From assembly GCF_047511655.1 (NCBI RefSeq), contig NC_133397.1:123717308-123781307 (forward strand): a stretch of DNA of 64,000 bases, written 5' to 3'. This stretch comes from Castor canadensis. Lineage: Eukaryota > Chordata > Mammalia > Rodentia > Castoridae. This document shows, piece by piece, positions 32,323 through 43,487 of this stretch (within the stretch, counting starts at the first letter, position 1; every line of letters begins with the position of its first letter). Position numbers and translations under genes: made by a program. The notes below the pieces were generated by a model. That model was given only the letters and a program-made list of their open reading frames with translations, had not been told where the DNA came from and ran no database searches.

Positions 32323-32989
32323 GCCCAAAGTAGTGACCACTTGCACAAGGTGGAAAGAAGGTTCCCTTCCTCTGAACACACGTGTAGCATCCTGTTGTTT
32401 CTTCTTACAGAGAAAAACTAATGCTTCCCTTCGTGTGCTATACCACAACCTGTCTTACCTACAGAGCCTCAGCCAGAAACCGCCTGTCTCCCTGCTTTAG
32501 CAAGTTTTCACTTTCTTATCATCTTTAATGTTCATACAAATATATTATTAGAAACGTACAAACATCCTCATATTTCCTATTTTAAGCCAACGAGAACAAA
32601 GCTTTCTGCAGACTGTCATGCTCGCCCATCGCTTCCTTTGCAACAACACTTGGGGACACTTGCCTCTGTCCACAGTGAGAGCACTGTAAGAGCTAAGAAT
32701 AGCTCCACCTGACACATCCAAAACGGAACACCTGAGCTTCAACCTTGCAGGACTTCAGCCCTAGTCATCCCCTCTGTTTCCCGTGCAATTTCTCAGGGCC
32801 AAATTCTTAGTTACCCTTGAGCTTTGTCTTTCACTCATACCCGATGTCCAATCAGTAAAAAAAAAAAACAACTTCCATGTGCCTACCTTTAAATGACAGT
32901 CAATTCTCGTCACCTCCACTCTGAGCACCCTTTTCTGAGGGCATATTTTCCCTCTTGTCCTAATTGGTGTCCTTGCTCCCATTCTCCTG
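32323..32989. other. Unique-looking sequence
   Basis: No repeat or exon recognised. Confidence 0.35.
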
Positions 32990-33710
32990 CCATTTATTTC
33001 AGCAAAGCAGTCAGATGATCATTGTAAAGCATAAGTTAGATCCTGTCACTCTTCTGTTTGGCATAAAAGCCAAACAACGTGGCCTGTGAAGCCCTGCACA
33101 GACTGAGCCTCCATCAACGTCTGTCACACATCCCCCTTCTGCTCCCGCAAGCTAGCAGACTCCAACCCAGGGCCTTTGCACACGCCTCTGACCGGAATTC
33201 CCACATGACCAGCTCCTTCACTTGCTGAAGCCTTCTCAGACATCCCCCCACCCTTTCTGTGTGGTACTGGGGTTTGAACTCAAGGTCTACACCTTGAGCC
33301 ACTCCACCAGCCCTTTTCTTGTGATTGGTTTTTTGACAGAGGGTCTCGAGAACTATTTGTCCAGCTGGCTTCGAACTGTGATCCTCTTGATTTCTGCCTC
33401 CTCAGTACCTAGGATTACAGGTGTGAGCCATGGCACCCAGCTGACATCATCTTCTTGAGCTGTGCTGGGTTATAATGTTTAGAATCATATGACATCTCCA
33501 CTCTGGTCTTCTCACTCTGTTCTGTTTTTGCACAGTGCTTGTCACTTTCTGACATGCTATATTATTTCTCTATTTTAATTTTTTCTTTCTGTCTGTCAAC
33601 ACTACAATGTAAGTAAGCATTATGAAATCTGGGATTTTGAGTGTTTTGCTAACAATCAGTGCTGGTACATAGTAGGCACTCAGCAAATAATCAATGAATT
33701 AATCTAGAAT
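32990..33710 (+). mobile_element. L2 LINE 3' end, split by a SINE
   Basis: The left part, 32990-33255, keeps L2 wording: 'gtgaagccctgcacagactg', 'cagggcctttgcacac' and 'cttctcagacatcc'. After the SINE at 33258-33441 the L2 end resumes: 'caacactacaatgtaagtaa', 'agtgctggtacatagtaggc' and 'actcagcaaataatcaatga'. This is the longest sense L2 in the window. Confidence 0.75.
33258..33441 (-). mobile_element. B1-ID SINE inserted in L2, antisense
   Basis: Antisense ID part (ggtactggggtttgaactca, with part of its middle missing) and B1 part (tttgtccagctggcttcgaa, 'taggattacaggtgtgagcc'). Confidence 0.85.
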
Positions 33711-34591
33711 GGAGACATGCATTCAGTAGCATCTATGAAACATGGATCCAAGTTTATCACTTGCTCTACTCTGTAAAATAGCTATTGTCTTTGAAATTTT
33801 GGTACTGGAATCATTTATTAAACCTGAGGCTTATTTAAAAAACATACTTACATATCATCCCCACTGCTACCCTGTTGTAAGCGTTCATTGAAATGATTGT
33901 TGTTTTAAGAGTTTGCCATAGAAAAATCTTTGTTTTAGCTGACATTATATTTAAACGTACCATCCTGTGGCTAACTAAAGCCTTCCAAGATCATGCACTT
34001 CAAGAGAAGATTGAAACAGTGACTTCAGCTTCATGTCCTGGAATTTGGCATGGAGGACTCCCCGGAACCCTCCAACTGCTGCAGATATAGCTGTCAGCCA
34101 AGATTAGGGCGGAATGTAAACCTCCAAGGAGCCAACTGTGAAAGCAATTTTTAGAAGCAAAGGGAGATCATGTAGCATTCCCACAAACGCTGGGAAATGG
34201 CGCTTTTTATTGCTAAGCAGTACATTTTAAAATTATATGCGTTACTGTTCTAAATTCAAATAGGCAAGCTTAGAGGATGCTGTGCCTCCCTGGCACCCGG
34301 AGTTGGTTTCATTCGTTCATTCTCTCCAGTCATTCATGTCTTCTTTAACATTATTATGAGAGAAAACAGGGCAGGGACTGTGTTCAATGTGTTCTTTGTC
34401 ACATTGTCAAAGCTCTCCAGGAAGGCATCTGGAACTTTGTTCAGCATCAGGTTATATTATAATTTGTTGACTTCCTTTTAGACCTGGGATCCTCATTTTA
34501 GATTGCAACATCCTGGGGCAGCTGCCATTTCGTCTCATAGAACTTGGGAAGGGAAGTAATGTTGGCTTTGTTTTTTGTCTGTCTGATCTTC
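33711..34591. other. Unique-looking sequence
   Basis: Nothing recognised. Confidence 0.35.
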
Positions 34592-34711
34592 CAGCAGTGT
34601 AGGAGGCTTCCTTTTTCCCCACATCCTCGCCAACATTTGTTGTTGGTGGTGTTTTTGATGATAGCTATTCTAACAGGGGTGAGGTAGAATCTTAGTGTGG
34701 TTTTGATTTGA
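34592..34711 (-). mobile_element. Isolated internal L1 fragment
   Basis: About 120 bp matches the antisense of ORF2 around the Cys/His motif: 'cctttttccccacatcctcg', 'tgttgttggtggtgtt', 'ctattctaacaggggtgagg' and 'tcttagtgtggtttt'. It is close to copy A by eye. It has neither an L1 3' end nor an A tail, unlike normal target-primed copies. Confidence 0.85.
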
Positions 34712-37389
34712 AATAATATTCTTCTTATAGCACATTTATATTAGGTGGTTCTGTCTCTGACTCAGTTTCTAGGTGTGATTTCAAGTCCCTAACTAGGGCT
34801 GTTGGGCAGTTTGGTGGCAAGGTGTCTGCGCATTTCCCAGTGTTGACAAAGGCTTTGTTTTATAGCCAGCTCTGCTATGCACATCTCCATTTTTGGACTC
34901 AGCATGGGACATCAAATGGTCAAGGGGGTCACTTATTAGAAGGTGTCAATTTACAGTACATGGCTTGATAGACTCAGCTCTTGCAGGCAGCTCCATTCAG
35001 AGAACATGCTGTTGACTAAGACGAAGTCAGTGAGTGTCACCGTCCATCCTGAAATCTGCATGACCCTATTAAGATTTATTTTTTGACCAACTCTCCCTGT
35101 GAGTCTTGACTACAAAGCAGTCTAAAGAGTGTAGAAGATTATAGTTATTGCCCTGATGGAAAGCTGAGCTAATTTTGCCTGGATCTGACCTTTTGGTTCC
35201 AGGGAGTCTAGCTATTCCAATCCTGTCACTAGAGGCCACACCAAAATGTCAATGTCATTGTCAGGAGTGCCATCAGCTGCTCACCCTCTCTGGCCCCCAG
35301 CATTTCCTTTGCAGCTCACAGATATTTCCTGAAATTTAAAATGCCTTCTGAAACGTGGGGCCTTCCATTCTTTGTTGGTCATCCCTGCTTCATAGCTGGT
35401 CAGTTGATGTAGCCAGTGGGCGAGGACAGACAACTTCAGACACAGGAATCCTGTTGTGAGTCCCGTGGAGCCATAGAGGGAGATGAGAGAGTGACAGGAG
35501 CTGGACAACGGTGCACAGGCAGAACAAAGATCACCACCAGGAATTGGGGAAGGCAGCAAGCTACCTGTGGAGGAAACTCATTAAGTTTTATGCTATTTTC
35601 CAGGATGTTCTTCTTTGCTTCCATGTGAGTGACAGACACCCACGGTCACACTTGATTATTGCATAGCTTTCTTGGTTACCAAGGCAGCTTTATTACTAAA
35701 ACCCAGTGAAGTATCACAAAGGAAAGAGTGTCACTAAAGAGACTTGGTGAAGGAAAATAAATTCTCAAAAGAGAAGTGATGGTTTGGTTCCAAGTATTTT
35801 AGCACTAAATGTTGCTCTCTGTCAGTGATGCATAATGGATTTGGGAGACAGAGGAAGAATTTGAAAGAATATTTTTTTAGTTAAACCATGGTTTTAGTTC
35901 ATGGGTAAATGTGCAGAGTTGAGGTTAATTATAAATGAAATGATTTTGGCTCTATTTAAGTAGTAGCTGTTGAAGGGCTTGGTGTTTCCTGAGGAAGAGG
36001 AGGAGGAGGAGGAGGAGGAGGAAGAGCCAATAGCTCCTAGGACACATGGTTAATCCTTAAGAACCTGGTTTTGTGGAGGTCATTGCTGCCATTGTGAAAT
36101 GGTAATTTAAGAAGACAAAAAGAAAGAAACAAAAGAAAGGTGGCCCATTTCAAAGACAGCATGTAGAGAATAGAACACTGGCCTGCAAGCTCACCCATCA
36201 GGGTTTCTCTGAGGAACTCGTCCCATCCCAGGCCCTTTGTGGTTCTTCATGGCAGAGCTACTTGGCATAAAGCAATAATTTCTTCTAGGGTTTCACACAC
36301 TCACGTGCACAACTTGGATGAGGTCTGGAGGATAGGCTAAGGGAAAGGCATTGGGACTAAACGGCACATAAAGAAACAGGAATCTCACTATATCTTTTAT
36401 AAAGTGAACTGTCCCTTATTCTACAACCCTGGAACTTTTTTTTAAAACAACCATTTCTCTTTTTCTTTCCCTTCCTAGAGTTGCCTTGTTCTGACTTGCT
36501 CGCTCTCATAAAAGGCCTATTTATAACACAGGCAGCTCAGTGTGGATTGGAAACCCTGACTCATCCATTCTCACTTTTAATAAGTACCTAGTGTGAATAT
36601 TTGCCTTTTGACAACACACAGTCTCTGCTGTGAGAAAGGGAAAGTGATCAAATTTCAGTTCAAAGGCACTATTAAGAGCTAGGAATCATTTTTGAAATAA
36701 CATGCTTAGCCTGAGCACTTTTCTGTCACTTGCTATGCATCCTCAAGTGTAAAATACAGCTAATGACTAGCATTTGGTGGGAACCAGTGAGGCACCAGAC
36801 CATGTCATGCTCTGCTACATCAGGCATTCTCAGAATGCCTGATGGGAGAGAGTCCTTTAGCATTACCGCAAGGGAAAAGTGGACCCACCAATGATTTGGT
36901 TCGACACACGGACCAAGAGTTAAAAGGGAAGGAAGCTGATTCTGAACAATGTGTGGTGGTGTCTTTTTGGATCCAGCTGCCCTGATATGAAGTTGTTTTA
37001 TGGGAACAAATACTTGAAATACTTGAAATGCAAGACTGTGATTGTGATCTTTCCAGTGTGGGTGTCACCTTAGTAGTGGACAGTTATCTCCTAATAGTGC
37101 GGGAACTCTGTGACAGTGAACCAAGCTATGGTACTAGTAGACTGAGCAGCCTCTCCATTCTCTCCCTTATCCTAGAACTTGGAGGAATGACCGAGTCCTG
37201 AATTGAATTGTGAAAGCCCCTGGAGTTCTTGGAGAACTCAGGGTTAGGATGGGGTATCATTTTTAGGAGTGATTCTGTGTTTCCCGGTAAGGAAGATGCT
37301 GTTTCTGGAAATTAACTGAATTTATGCTGAAAACTGGAAGAAAGTCTTACTTCTACAAATGTACATTTTTTGTGGGTCACTGCCTGGTC
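34712..37389. other. Long repeat-poor stretch, no gene supported
   Basis: Apart from the GGA-rich microsatellite at 35991-36026 I see nothing that can be classified. Open frames are under 95 codons and overlap on opposite strands. Confidence 0.35.
35991..36026. repeat. (GGA)n microsatellite
   Basis: An almost perfect run of 'gga' units with 'gaa' at both ends. Pure purine on the plus strand. Confidence 0.92.
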
Positions 37390-37560
37390 CAGAAATCTCT
37401 ATGACTTTCCATTGCATGCAATATCAAATTCAACTTCCTCACATCAGCCTCCGAGGTACCTCACCTCTAGCTGTTCTCTTGGGAGTCCAATATGGACCTT
37501 TTGTTGGACTCAAGCAATCTCTTTTCTGTTTCCTAAATATTCTACCTTTCCAAAATTGAA
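37390..37560 (+). mobile_element. Possible L2 fragment
   Basis: 'atcaaattcaacttcctcac', 'atcagcctccgaggtacctc' and 'caagcaatctcttttctg' have the flavour of sense L2 3' sequence but are very worn. Confidence 0.3.
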
Positions 37561-37585
37561 GCTTTGTTCTGATTTATTGTTTTTT

Positions 37586-37845
37586 AACAGTTATATTTTT
37601 CTAGGCATATATTAGTTGTACAAGAGGGCTCATTGTGACATTTGCATATGTGCATACAATGTATTTAATTAGCTTCACCCCTCCATCATTCTTCCTTATC
37701 TCTCCTTTCCTTTTCTTAGAACAATTTCAACAGATTTCGTTGTTCAGTTTTCATACATGTATACAAAGCATATCAACCATACTTGTCCCTTTACCTTCTG
37801 TGTTTACCCTCCTCTTTTCCAGTGATATCCATCTGGGTATGGCTC
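37586..37845 (-). mobile_element. L1 3' end (older subfamily), antisense
   Basis: 'attagttgtacaagagggct', 'cattgtgacatttgcatatg', 'cacccctccatcattcttcc' and 'tagaacaatttcaacagatt'. It has displaced or truncated the first part of the neighbouring LTR at 37850. Confidence 0.75.
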
Positions 37846-37849
37846 CTGA

Positions 37850-38186
37850 AAATTGTTGTGATTTTCAACTTGCTTGAGAAGTGTCTGGGAGATTAGTCAA
37901 TGTGTGACTATAAGGGTGTTTCCAGAGAGGATTAAGTAGGGGGAGGAGACCTGCCCTGAATGTGGGTGGCACCATCTTAAAGGCTTGGGACCCAGATGGA
38001 ATGAAAAGGGAAAAAGGAGGAACCCCATAAGTGCAGGCATGTTCTGTGCTGACTCCTGTTCACCGTGATGTGACTCTGCCATGGGGGACTGTAGCCCCTG
38101 AAACTGTGAGTCAAAATAAATCCTTCCTCCCTTAAATTGTTTCTCTCAGGTATTTGTAGGAGTGATGTAAAAGTCTGAGTAATACA
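37850..38186 (+). mobile_element. 5' LTR of a MaLR element
   Basis: It aligns by eye with the LTR at 39646-40040. Shared order: 'gattttcaacttg', 'gggagattag', 'agagaggattaagtaggg', 'cctgaatgtgggtggcacc', 'ccagatggaatga', 'aaataaatccttcctccctt' (poly-A signal zone), ending '..gagtaataca'. The first 50 or so bases are missing. Confidence 0.8.
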
Positions 38187-39645
38187 GAAAATTGGCACCA
38201 GAGAAATGTGGTTACTGTGGCAGCTAAACCTCACCATGTGGGTCTTACGTCTTTGGAACTGATTTGTGGGAAGATTTTGGAACAGTGTGGGGATGCAAGA
38301 TAGAGAAGCCCCAGAATGCTGTAAACTCAGCTGAACAAGTGATTCTGGTAGGAATTCAGACCAGATGATGGACAGAAATACAGACAGTAAGGACTGTGCT
38401 CGCAAGGTTTCAATGGGGATAAGGATTCTGATGGGAGTTGGACTAGAGACCATTCATGTTTTATTCTGGCAAAGAACTTGTCTACATTTTCTTCCACTGT
38501 CCTGAGACTTTGTGGGAGGCTGAAGTTAAAGGTGGTGGATAATTAATTTGTCAGAGGAAATTTTGAGGCAGTCAACCCAGCCCTGGCCATGGCATGCTTA
38601 TTGTTGGCTACGTTTAGTCAGGTTTGTAGTGAGAATTGGGAGCAAAACGCAGAAAAAAAAGATTTAGCTTGCCATGTAAAGTTGGGACAAGGAAGGCTTG
38701 GTTGATGAAGAGATTAGAGTCATTCCTTATACTGTGACAGCAAGAAAGATGACTTGAGGGCATCCCAGGAATCAGTAAGACCCCACCCATAGCAGGATGA
38801 AGGGGATAAAAGTGTAAAATCACTTAAAAGGCATTCCCTTGAGCAGACTGCTTTGCTGGGCATCCTGCTGGCACAAGGCTGCCTAGGGAAGCGTTTTCAC
38901 ATGGTTAGCCATCCAGGCACGCAGAGGAGGCTACAGACATAGTCCAAGGAAGTCAGCATACTGGTCAAAACTGGCGGCAGATTGGCATTGTCCCCATGAT
39001 GCTGGTTTTGCAGGCATGAAAAATGCAAGAGTTACAGGATCATGGAGGCTTCCACCTAGATTGCAAAGGAAAGCCTGGGGTCCAGGCAATGTATGACAGG
39101 GTCAGAGTCCTGAAGGCAGGTCCTGAGAAGGTGGTGCATGAGGCTGTGAGCATGAAGTTTAAGTTGCAATGGAGTCCCCAGGATGTTGAAATGCCAGGAA
39201 AGTGGAGTGTCTGTCTAGGAAACCCATAGGTAATGAGTAGGGTCAGGGTAGGAAAGAGGCCTTTGAGCAAATGGCAAGGCCATAGGGGTGAGGCTGCCCA
39301 AGACCATTGGAGCTTGCATCACAAAACCATGTGCCCAAGTGTGAGATATGGAGCTATAGAACTTAGTGCTTGCTCTGTTGGGTTTCAGTGTTGATTTGGT
39401 CTAATTCCTCTTTTTTGGAATGAGAATGTTTACTCTGTGCCATTGTACGTTGAAAGCATGTCACTTGTTTTTGACTTTGCAGGGACTCACGGAGTTTGCC
39501 TCGAGTTTCAGTGGAGACTTTGAACTCGGACTTCTGAACAGTGCTGTAACTGTTAAGAATATGGAGACTGTTGGAGATATACTGAATGTATTTTGCATTA
39601 TGAAGTGGACATGAGCCTTTGTTATGGGGACCAGGGGCACAACAA
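38187..39645 (+). mobile_element. MaLR internal region, non-coding
   Basis: It starts right after the LTR with 'gaaaattggcaccagag', where MaLR/ERVL elements have their tRNA primer-binding site, and ends with 'gatatactgaatgtattttg' and 'atgaagtggacatgagcc' just before the 3' LTR, as in MaLR internal sequences. At about 1.46 kb it is far too short for gag-pol, and the open frames are short and unrelated to retroviral proteins. MaLRs are non-autonomous relatives of ERVL, so this is expected. Confidence 0.7.
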
Positions 39646-40040
39646 TGTTATGGTTTAAGGAGATGTGTTTGGGTGTCAGTTTGCTTAATCTTGATTATCA
39701 ACTTGATTGGATTGAGAAGAACCTAGGAGATTAGTAAAGCACATCGTTGGGTGTGTCTCTGAGGGTGTGTCCAGAGAAGACTAGCTAAGGGAGAAAGTCC
39801 TGTCCTGAATGTGGGTGGCACTGTCTCATAGTCTGGGGGTCCAGATGGAATAGAAAGGAAACAGTAGGAAGCCCCATGAATGTATGCATGTTTTCCTCTG
39901 CTTCCTCACGCCGTGATGTGAGGTGCTCTGCCACAATGTCCTACCATGATGGATGGAAACTGTGAGCAAAATAAACATTTCTTCCTTTTTAATTGTTTTT
40001 GTTAGACATTCTGTCATAGCTATTAGAAAACTGACTAACA
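39646..40040 (+). mobile_element. 3' LTR of the MaLR element
   Basis: It begins TGTTATGGTTTAAGG and ends ACTGACTAACA, about 395 bp, with 'gagcaaaataaacatttctt' as the polyadenylation zone. The visible differences from the 5' LTR indicate an old insertion. Confidence 0.8.
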
Positions 40041-41220
40041 TAATTGTTCTTCTAGAATTAAAGACCCGTGAGGTAAAAAGACAAATTGTCTCCTGTACAC
40101 CTGGCACCCCCAAATTACACAAAAGGCAAAGGATAATAGTCTTTAAAAATGGAGAATGTGGGAGTCACTGGCCTGTGGCAGTTCTGAAATCTAGTAAGGC
40201 ACTTATTGCTAATTCCTTGATTATGGCTTATCCTACTGTCTGGGAAGAATTGTGTAAGGGTCTTACCTCTGGGATCTTGGCTCTATCTTCTAAGTCTTCC
40301 CTCTTCTTCTCAGAATATGCAACTGAGTAGTTTTTTAAGTTAGCTTCATAGTGGTTCAGAGTCCTAAAACCCTCTCTCTTTATACTCTCAGTTTGAGTCT
40401 AAGAAGATATAATTATCATTTTTAACTTGTGGGTTTTTAGTGAACTGACTTATAGTCTACTCCATTAGACAAAAGCCACATAGGCACATCTTTTCAAGGT
40501 TGATCCCTCTTTACCCTGCAAGGCTCCTGAAGTATACTACCATTTAGTCTCAGAAGGCCTTTTGTTTAAAGGACTGAAGTTGTGAAACCTACCTTTGAGA
40601 GCTTAGAGAGTTTGTCTGAATGAATGGTTTTCTCAGATACTGCCTGAGGTTGTAACCAAGTGTCTTCGAGTTTTTCACTGGAGTGAGTCTTTAATATGAG
40701 GATGAGAGTTTCAGTTTTGAACTCAGTGAGTCCTGGATTCTTTCTCTACAGTGCTTTTTCTTCAGCCCGTCTCTCCTCTCTGATCCCATTTTACTGTGAG
40801 GAGGAAGAAAAGAAGCCAAGTGGCACTTTTAACACCTGCCTGAAATTTTCCTTGCTACATCACCTATCTCATTTTACATTTTCTACTTTGCCCATTAAGG
40901 CAAGCAGCAGTACTGCTAAATTTTCTGCCACTGTGTAACAAGGACGCCATTTCCTCTAGCATTCAAAAACATTTTCTTTTTCTTTCCTGTATCTTTTAGA
41001 ATTGCTTTAGGTACAAGGCAAATTGTATAGGAAACAGAGTGTCCACATGCCACCATGCCCGCAGATGCACTATCAACCTCCTGTAATAGAGCGGTGCATT
41101 TGTGCAATTGATGACCTTCCAGGGATGCAATCATTCTCAACCGAATCCCCAGGTACGTTACTGTTCACTCTTGGTGGCTTTGGGCAAGTGTGAAATGACA
41201 TGTATCCATTGGTTCTTTTC
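40041..41220. other. Unique-looking sequence
   Basis: No repeat, exon or RNA recognised. Confidence 0.35.
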
Positions 41221-41310
41221 TTTTTTGGGGGCAGGTAAGAAGATTTGAAATCAAGGATTTGTGCTTGGTGAAGCAGGCACCCTACCCTTTGAGCCATGCC
41301 TCCAGTCCAG
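41221..41310 (-). mobile_element. ID-like SINE monomer, antisense, worn
   Basis: 'gatttgaaatcaaggatttg', 'tgcttggtgaagcaggcacc' and 'tgagccatgcctccagtcc' follow the antisense ID order. Confidence 0.7.
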
Positions 41311-41404
41311 TGTATCCATGATTACAGTATTAGATAAAGAATTAAAAAAAATTTAAATTAATAACAATAGCAAAAATCATTGCCAAGGCTAATGTCAGGC
41401 AGTG

Positions 41405-42145
41405 CACCCCCCACAAGTTTTCTTCTAAGAGTTTTATGGTTTCAGATATTACATTTAAATCTTTTATCTATTTTAGGTTGAGTTTTATGTAATATAAGAC
41501 AAGGCTCCAATTTCACTATTATGTATGTGGATATACAATTTTTCACAGAACCATTTATTAAAAAAAACTATCCCTTTCCTATTATGTGTTTGTGGTGTTC
41601 ATTCAAAGATTAGTTGACCACACATGTGCGGTTTGTTTTTGGGCTTTGTATTCTGTTCCTTTGGTCTGTGTGTCTGTTTTTATGCCGGTACCAGACTGTT
41701 TTGATAACTATACCTTTGTGATATACATTGAACACAGGAGTGCAATGCCCCCAGCTCTGTTCCTTCTCAAGATTCCTTTGGTTACTTGTGAACTTTTTAA
41801 AGTTCCATGTCAATTTTTGCATTTTTAAAATTTATCTGAAAAAATGTCACTAGAACTAAGGATTGCATTGACTCTGTAGATCATTTGGGCAGTATGGACT
41901 TTTAAATCTTTTTAATTTTTATTATTTATTTATTTATTTTATTCGTTTATTCACATGTGCACACATTGTTTGTGTCATTTCTCCCCCCAGTATGGACTTT
42001 TTAAAAACAATTCTTCCAGTCCATGAACAATGGACATCTTTTCATGCATTTGTCTTTCTTGATTTCTTTCATCAGTGTTTTATAGTTTTCAATGTATGTA
42101 TCACTCACTTCTTTGATTACATTTATTCCAAAATATCTTAAAAAT
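41405..42145 (-). mobile_element. Old L1 ORF2 remnant, antisense
   Basis: A long antisense ORF2 stretch: 'ttctaagagttttatggttt', 'tttaggttgagttttatgta', 'tttcacagaaccatttatta', 'ttgggctttgtattctgttc' and 'atgccggtaccagactgttt', then from 42004 'tcttccagtccatgaacaat' and 'cagtgttttatagttttc'. Coding frames are broken. It is interrupted by a very small L1 insertion at 41904-41988. Confidence 0.8.
41904..41988 (-). mobile_element. Micro L1 insertion (about 85 bp)
   Basis: Inside the old L1, a T-rich stretch leads into 'ttcacatgtgcacacattgt' and 'gtgtcatttctcccccc', which is the extreme 3' end of the young-type L1, antisense. The duplicated target cagtatggactttt flanks it (41890-41903 and 41989-42002). 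It is a severely truncated but bona fide target-primed insertion. Confidence 0.85.
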
Positions 42146-42400
42146 TTTTATTAGCATAGAATAGTTGTACATGAGGAGAGTGATGGAGGGGGTGAAGTTG
42201 ACTAAGATATATCCTAAGAACTTTTGTCAATGTCACAATGTACCCCCGATACAACAATAATATGATAATAGATAAATAAATAAATAAGGAAAGAAAAGAA
42301 AGACTAGTACAAAGTGCATTGTATACATGTATGGAGTCACAGTGGAAGCCTACACTTTGTACAATTAATATTTACTTATAAAAATAAAACAAATGTACGT
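42146..42400 (+). mobile_element. Mosaic of short L1 3' tails
   Basis: At 42170-42280 a sense L1 3' tail is seen (gtgatggagggggtgaagtt, 'cacaatgtacccccgataca') ending in an (ataa)n run. It is followed at 42310-42395 by another tail-like piece ('ttgtacaattaatatttac', 'ataaaaataaaac'). Boundaries are approximate. Confidence 0.55.
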
Positions 42401-42870
42401 GGGGGATACATTGTAACATTTACATGTGTGCTTGCAATATATCTTAATTAGATTCACCCCTCCATCATTCTCCCTCATCCTCGCTTCCCCCTTCTTAGAA
42501 CAATTTCAACATTTTCATTGTTCTCTTTTCATACATGAATACAGAATAAGTCCATCATATTTGCCCTCCTTCACCCTTTCCTTATGTCCTCCCCTTCCCT
42601 CTGATACCCACCCTTGAGCAGGACCTGCTTTATCATCCTGTACTTTATCTTTTTCTAGTATATATTGATTGTTCAAAGGGATTTTACGTTGGTATTTTAG
42701 ACATGTATAAGTATATAATGCTTTAATCAGATTATTCCCCCATTACTTACTCTTTCTCTATCACCCTTCTCCTCTATTATTCAAGAGCTTACAGTGCATG
42801 GTGTGATATTGTCTTTAAACATAGATGGAATGTTTCAATATTGTTCACTCTCTAACATTCTCTTTCCTTC
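42400..42870 (-). mobile_element. L1 3' end (older subfamily), antisense
   Basis: 'gggggatacattgtaacatt', 'tcacccctccatcattctcc', 'tagaacaatttcaacatttt' and 'ttgagcaggacctgctttat'. Same family as the copies at 31229 and 48646. Confidence 0.75.
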
Positions 42871-42874
42871 TCCT

Positions 42875-43180
42875 GCCTTCCGGGAGTCCCCTCAGATAGA
42901 CCCACTGATACAATCATTGGGCAGACAATTTTCCCTGCCCTAAAAACCCACTATCCTCTGCCTAGCCAACCCCCTCTCTCCTCTGACCCCTGGCAACCAC
43001 TGATAAATATATTTTTTAAAATTGTAATCAAAATTTTACTTTTTCCAGAGTATCATATAGTTGGAATCATACAGCTGTGACATTTTCAGGTGGACTTTTT
43101 TCACTTAGTGGTGTGCACTTAATTTTCCCCCTTGTGTTTTTATGGCTTCAGAGCTAATTTCTTTTCATCTCTGGATAATA
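42875..43180 (-). mobile_element. Old L1M-type 3' remnant, antisense
   Basis: 'tgacccctggcaaccactga', 'agttggaatcatacagctgt', 'ttttttcacttagtggtg' and 'ggataataccccactgtcc' are typical antisense L1M 3' region phrases. Confidence 0.65.
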
Positions 43181-43450
43181 CCCCACTGTCCGGACTGGCC
43201 GCAGTTTAGTCCCCTGTTCATGCATTATCTTTCAAATGTTCACTGAAAGCCTCCTTGGAGCCCATTAGGCTTCGCTGGCACTTTCTTTGAAATTCTTTAG
43301 ACTCTCACGAGCACTGTTTTCGAAGTCCTTCTTGTTCTGCATGTTGTTCCATCCCTAATCAGAATCACTCCCTCACATTTTAAATTTCTGTTATAGTAGA
43401 ATCCCATGTCTAGGTACCAAATATTTGTACTATCCAGGGTTTTTTCAGAG

Positions 43451-43452
<2 letters not shown>

Positions 43453-43484
<32 letters not shown>
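43453..43484. repeat. (CA)n microsatellite
   Basis: About 16 perfect CA units. Confidence 0.95.
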
Positions 43485-43487
<3 letters not shown>

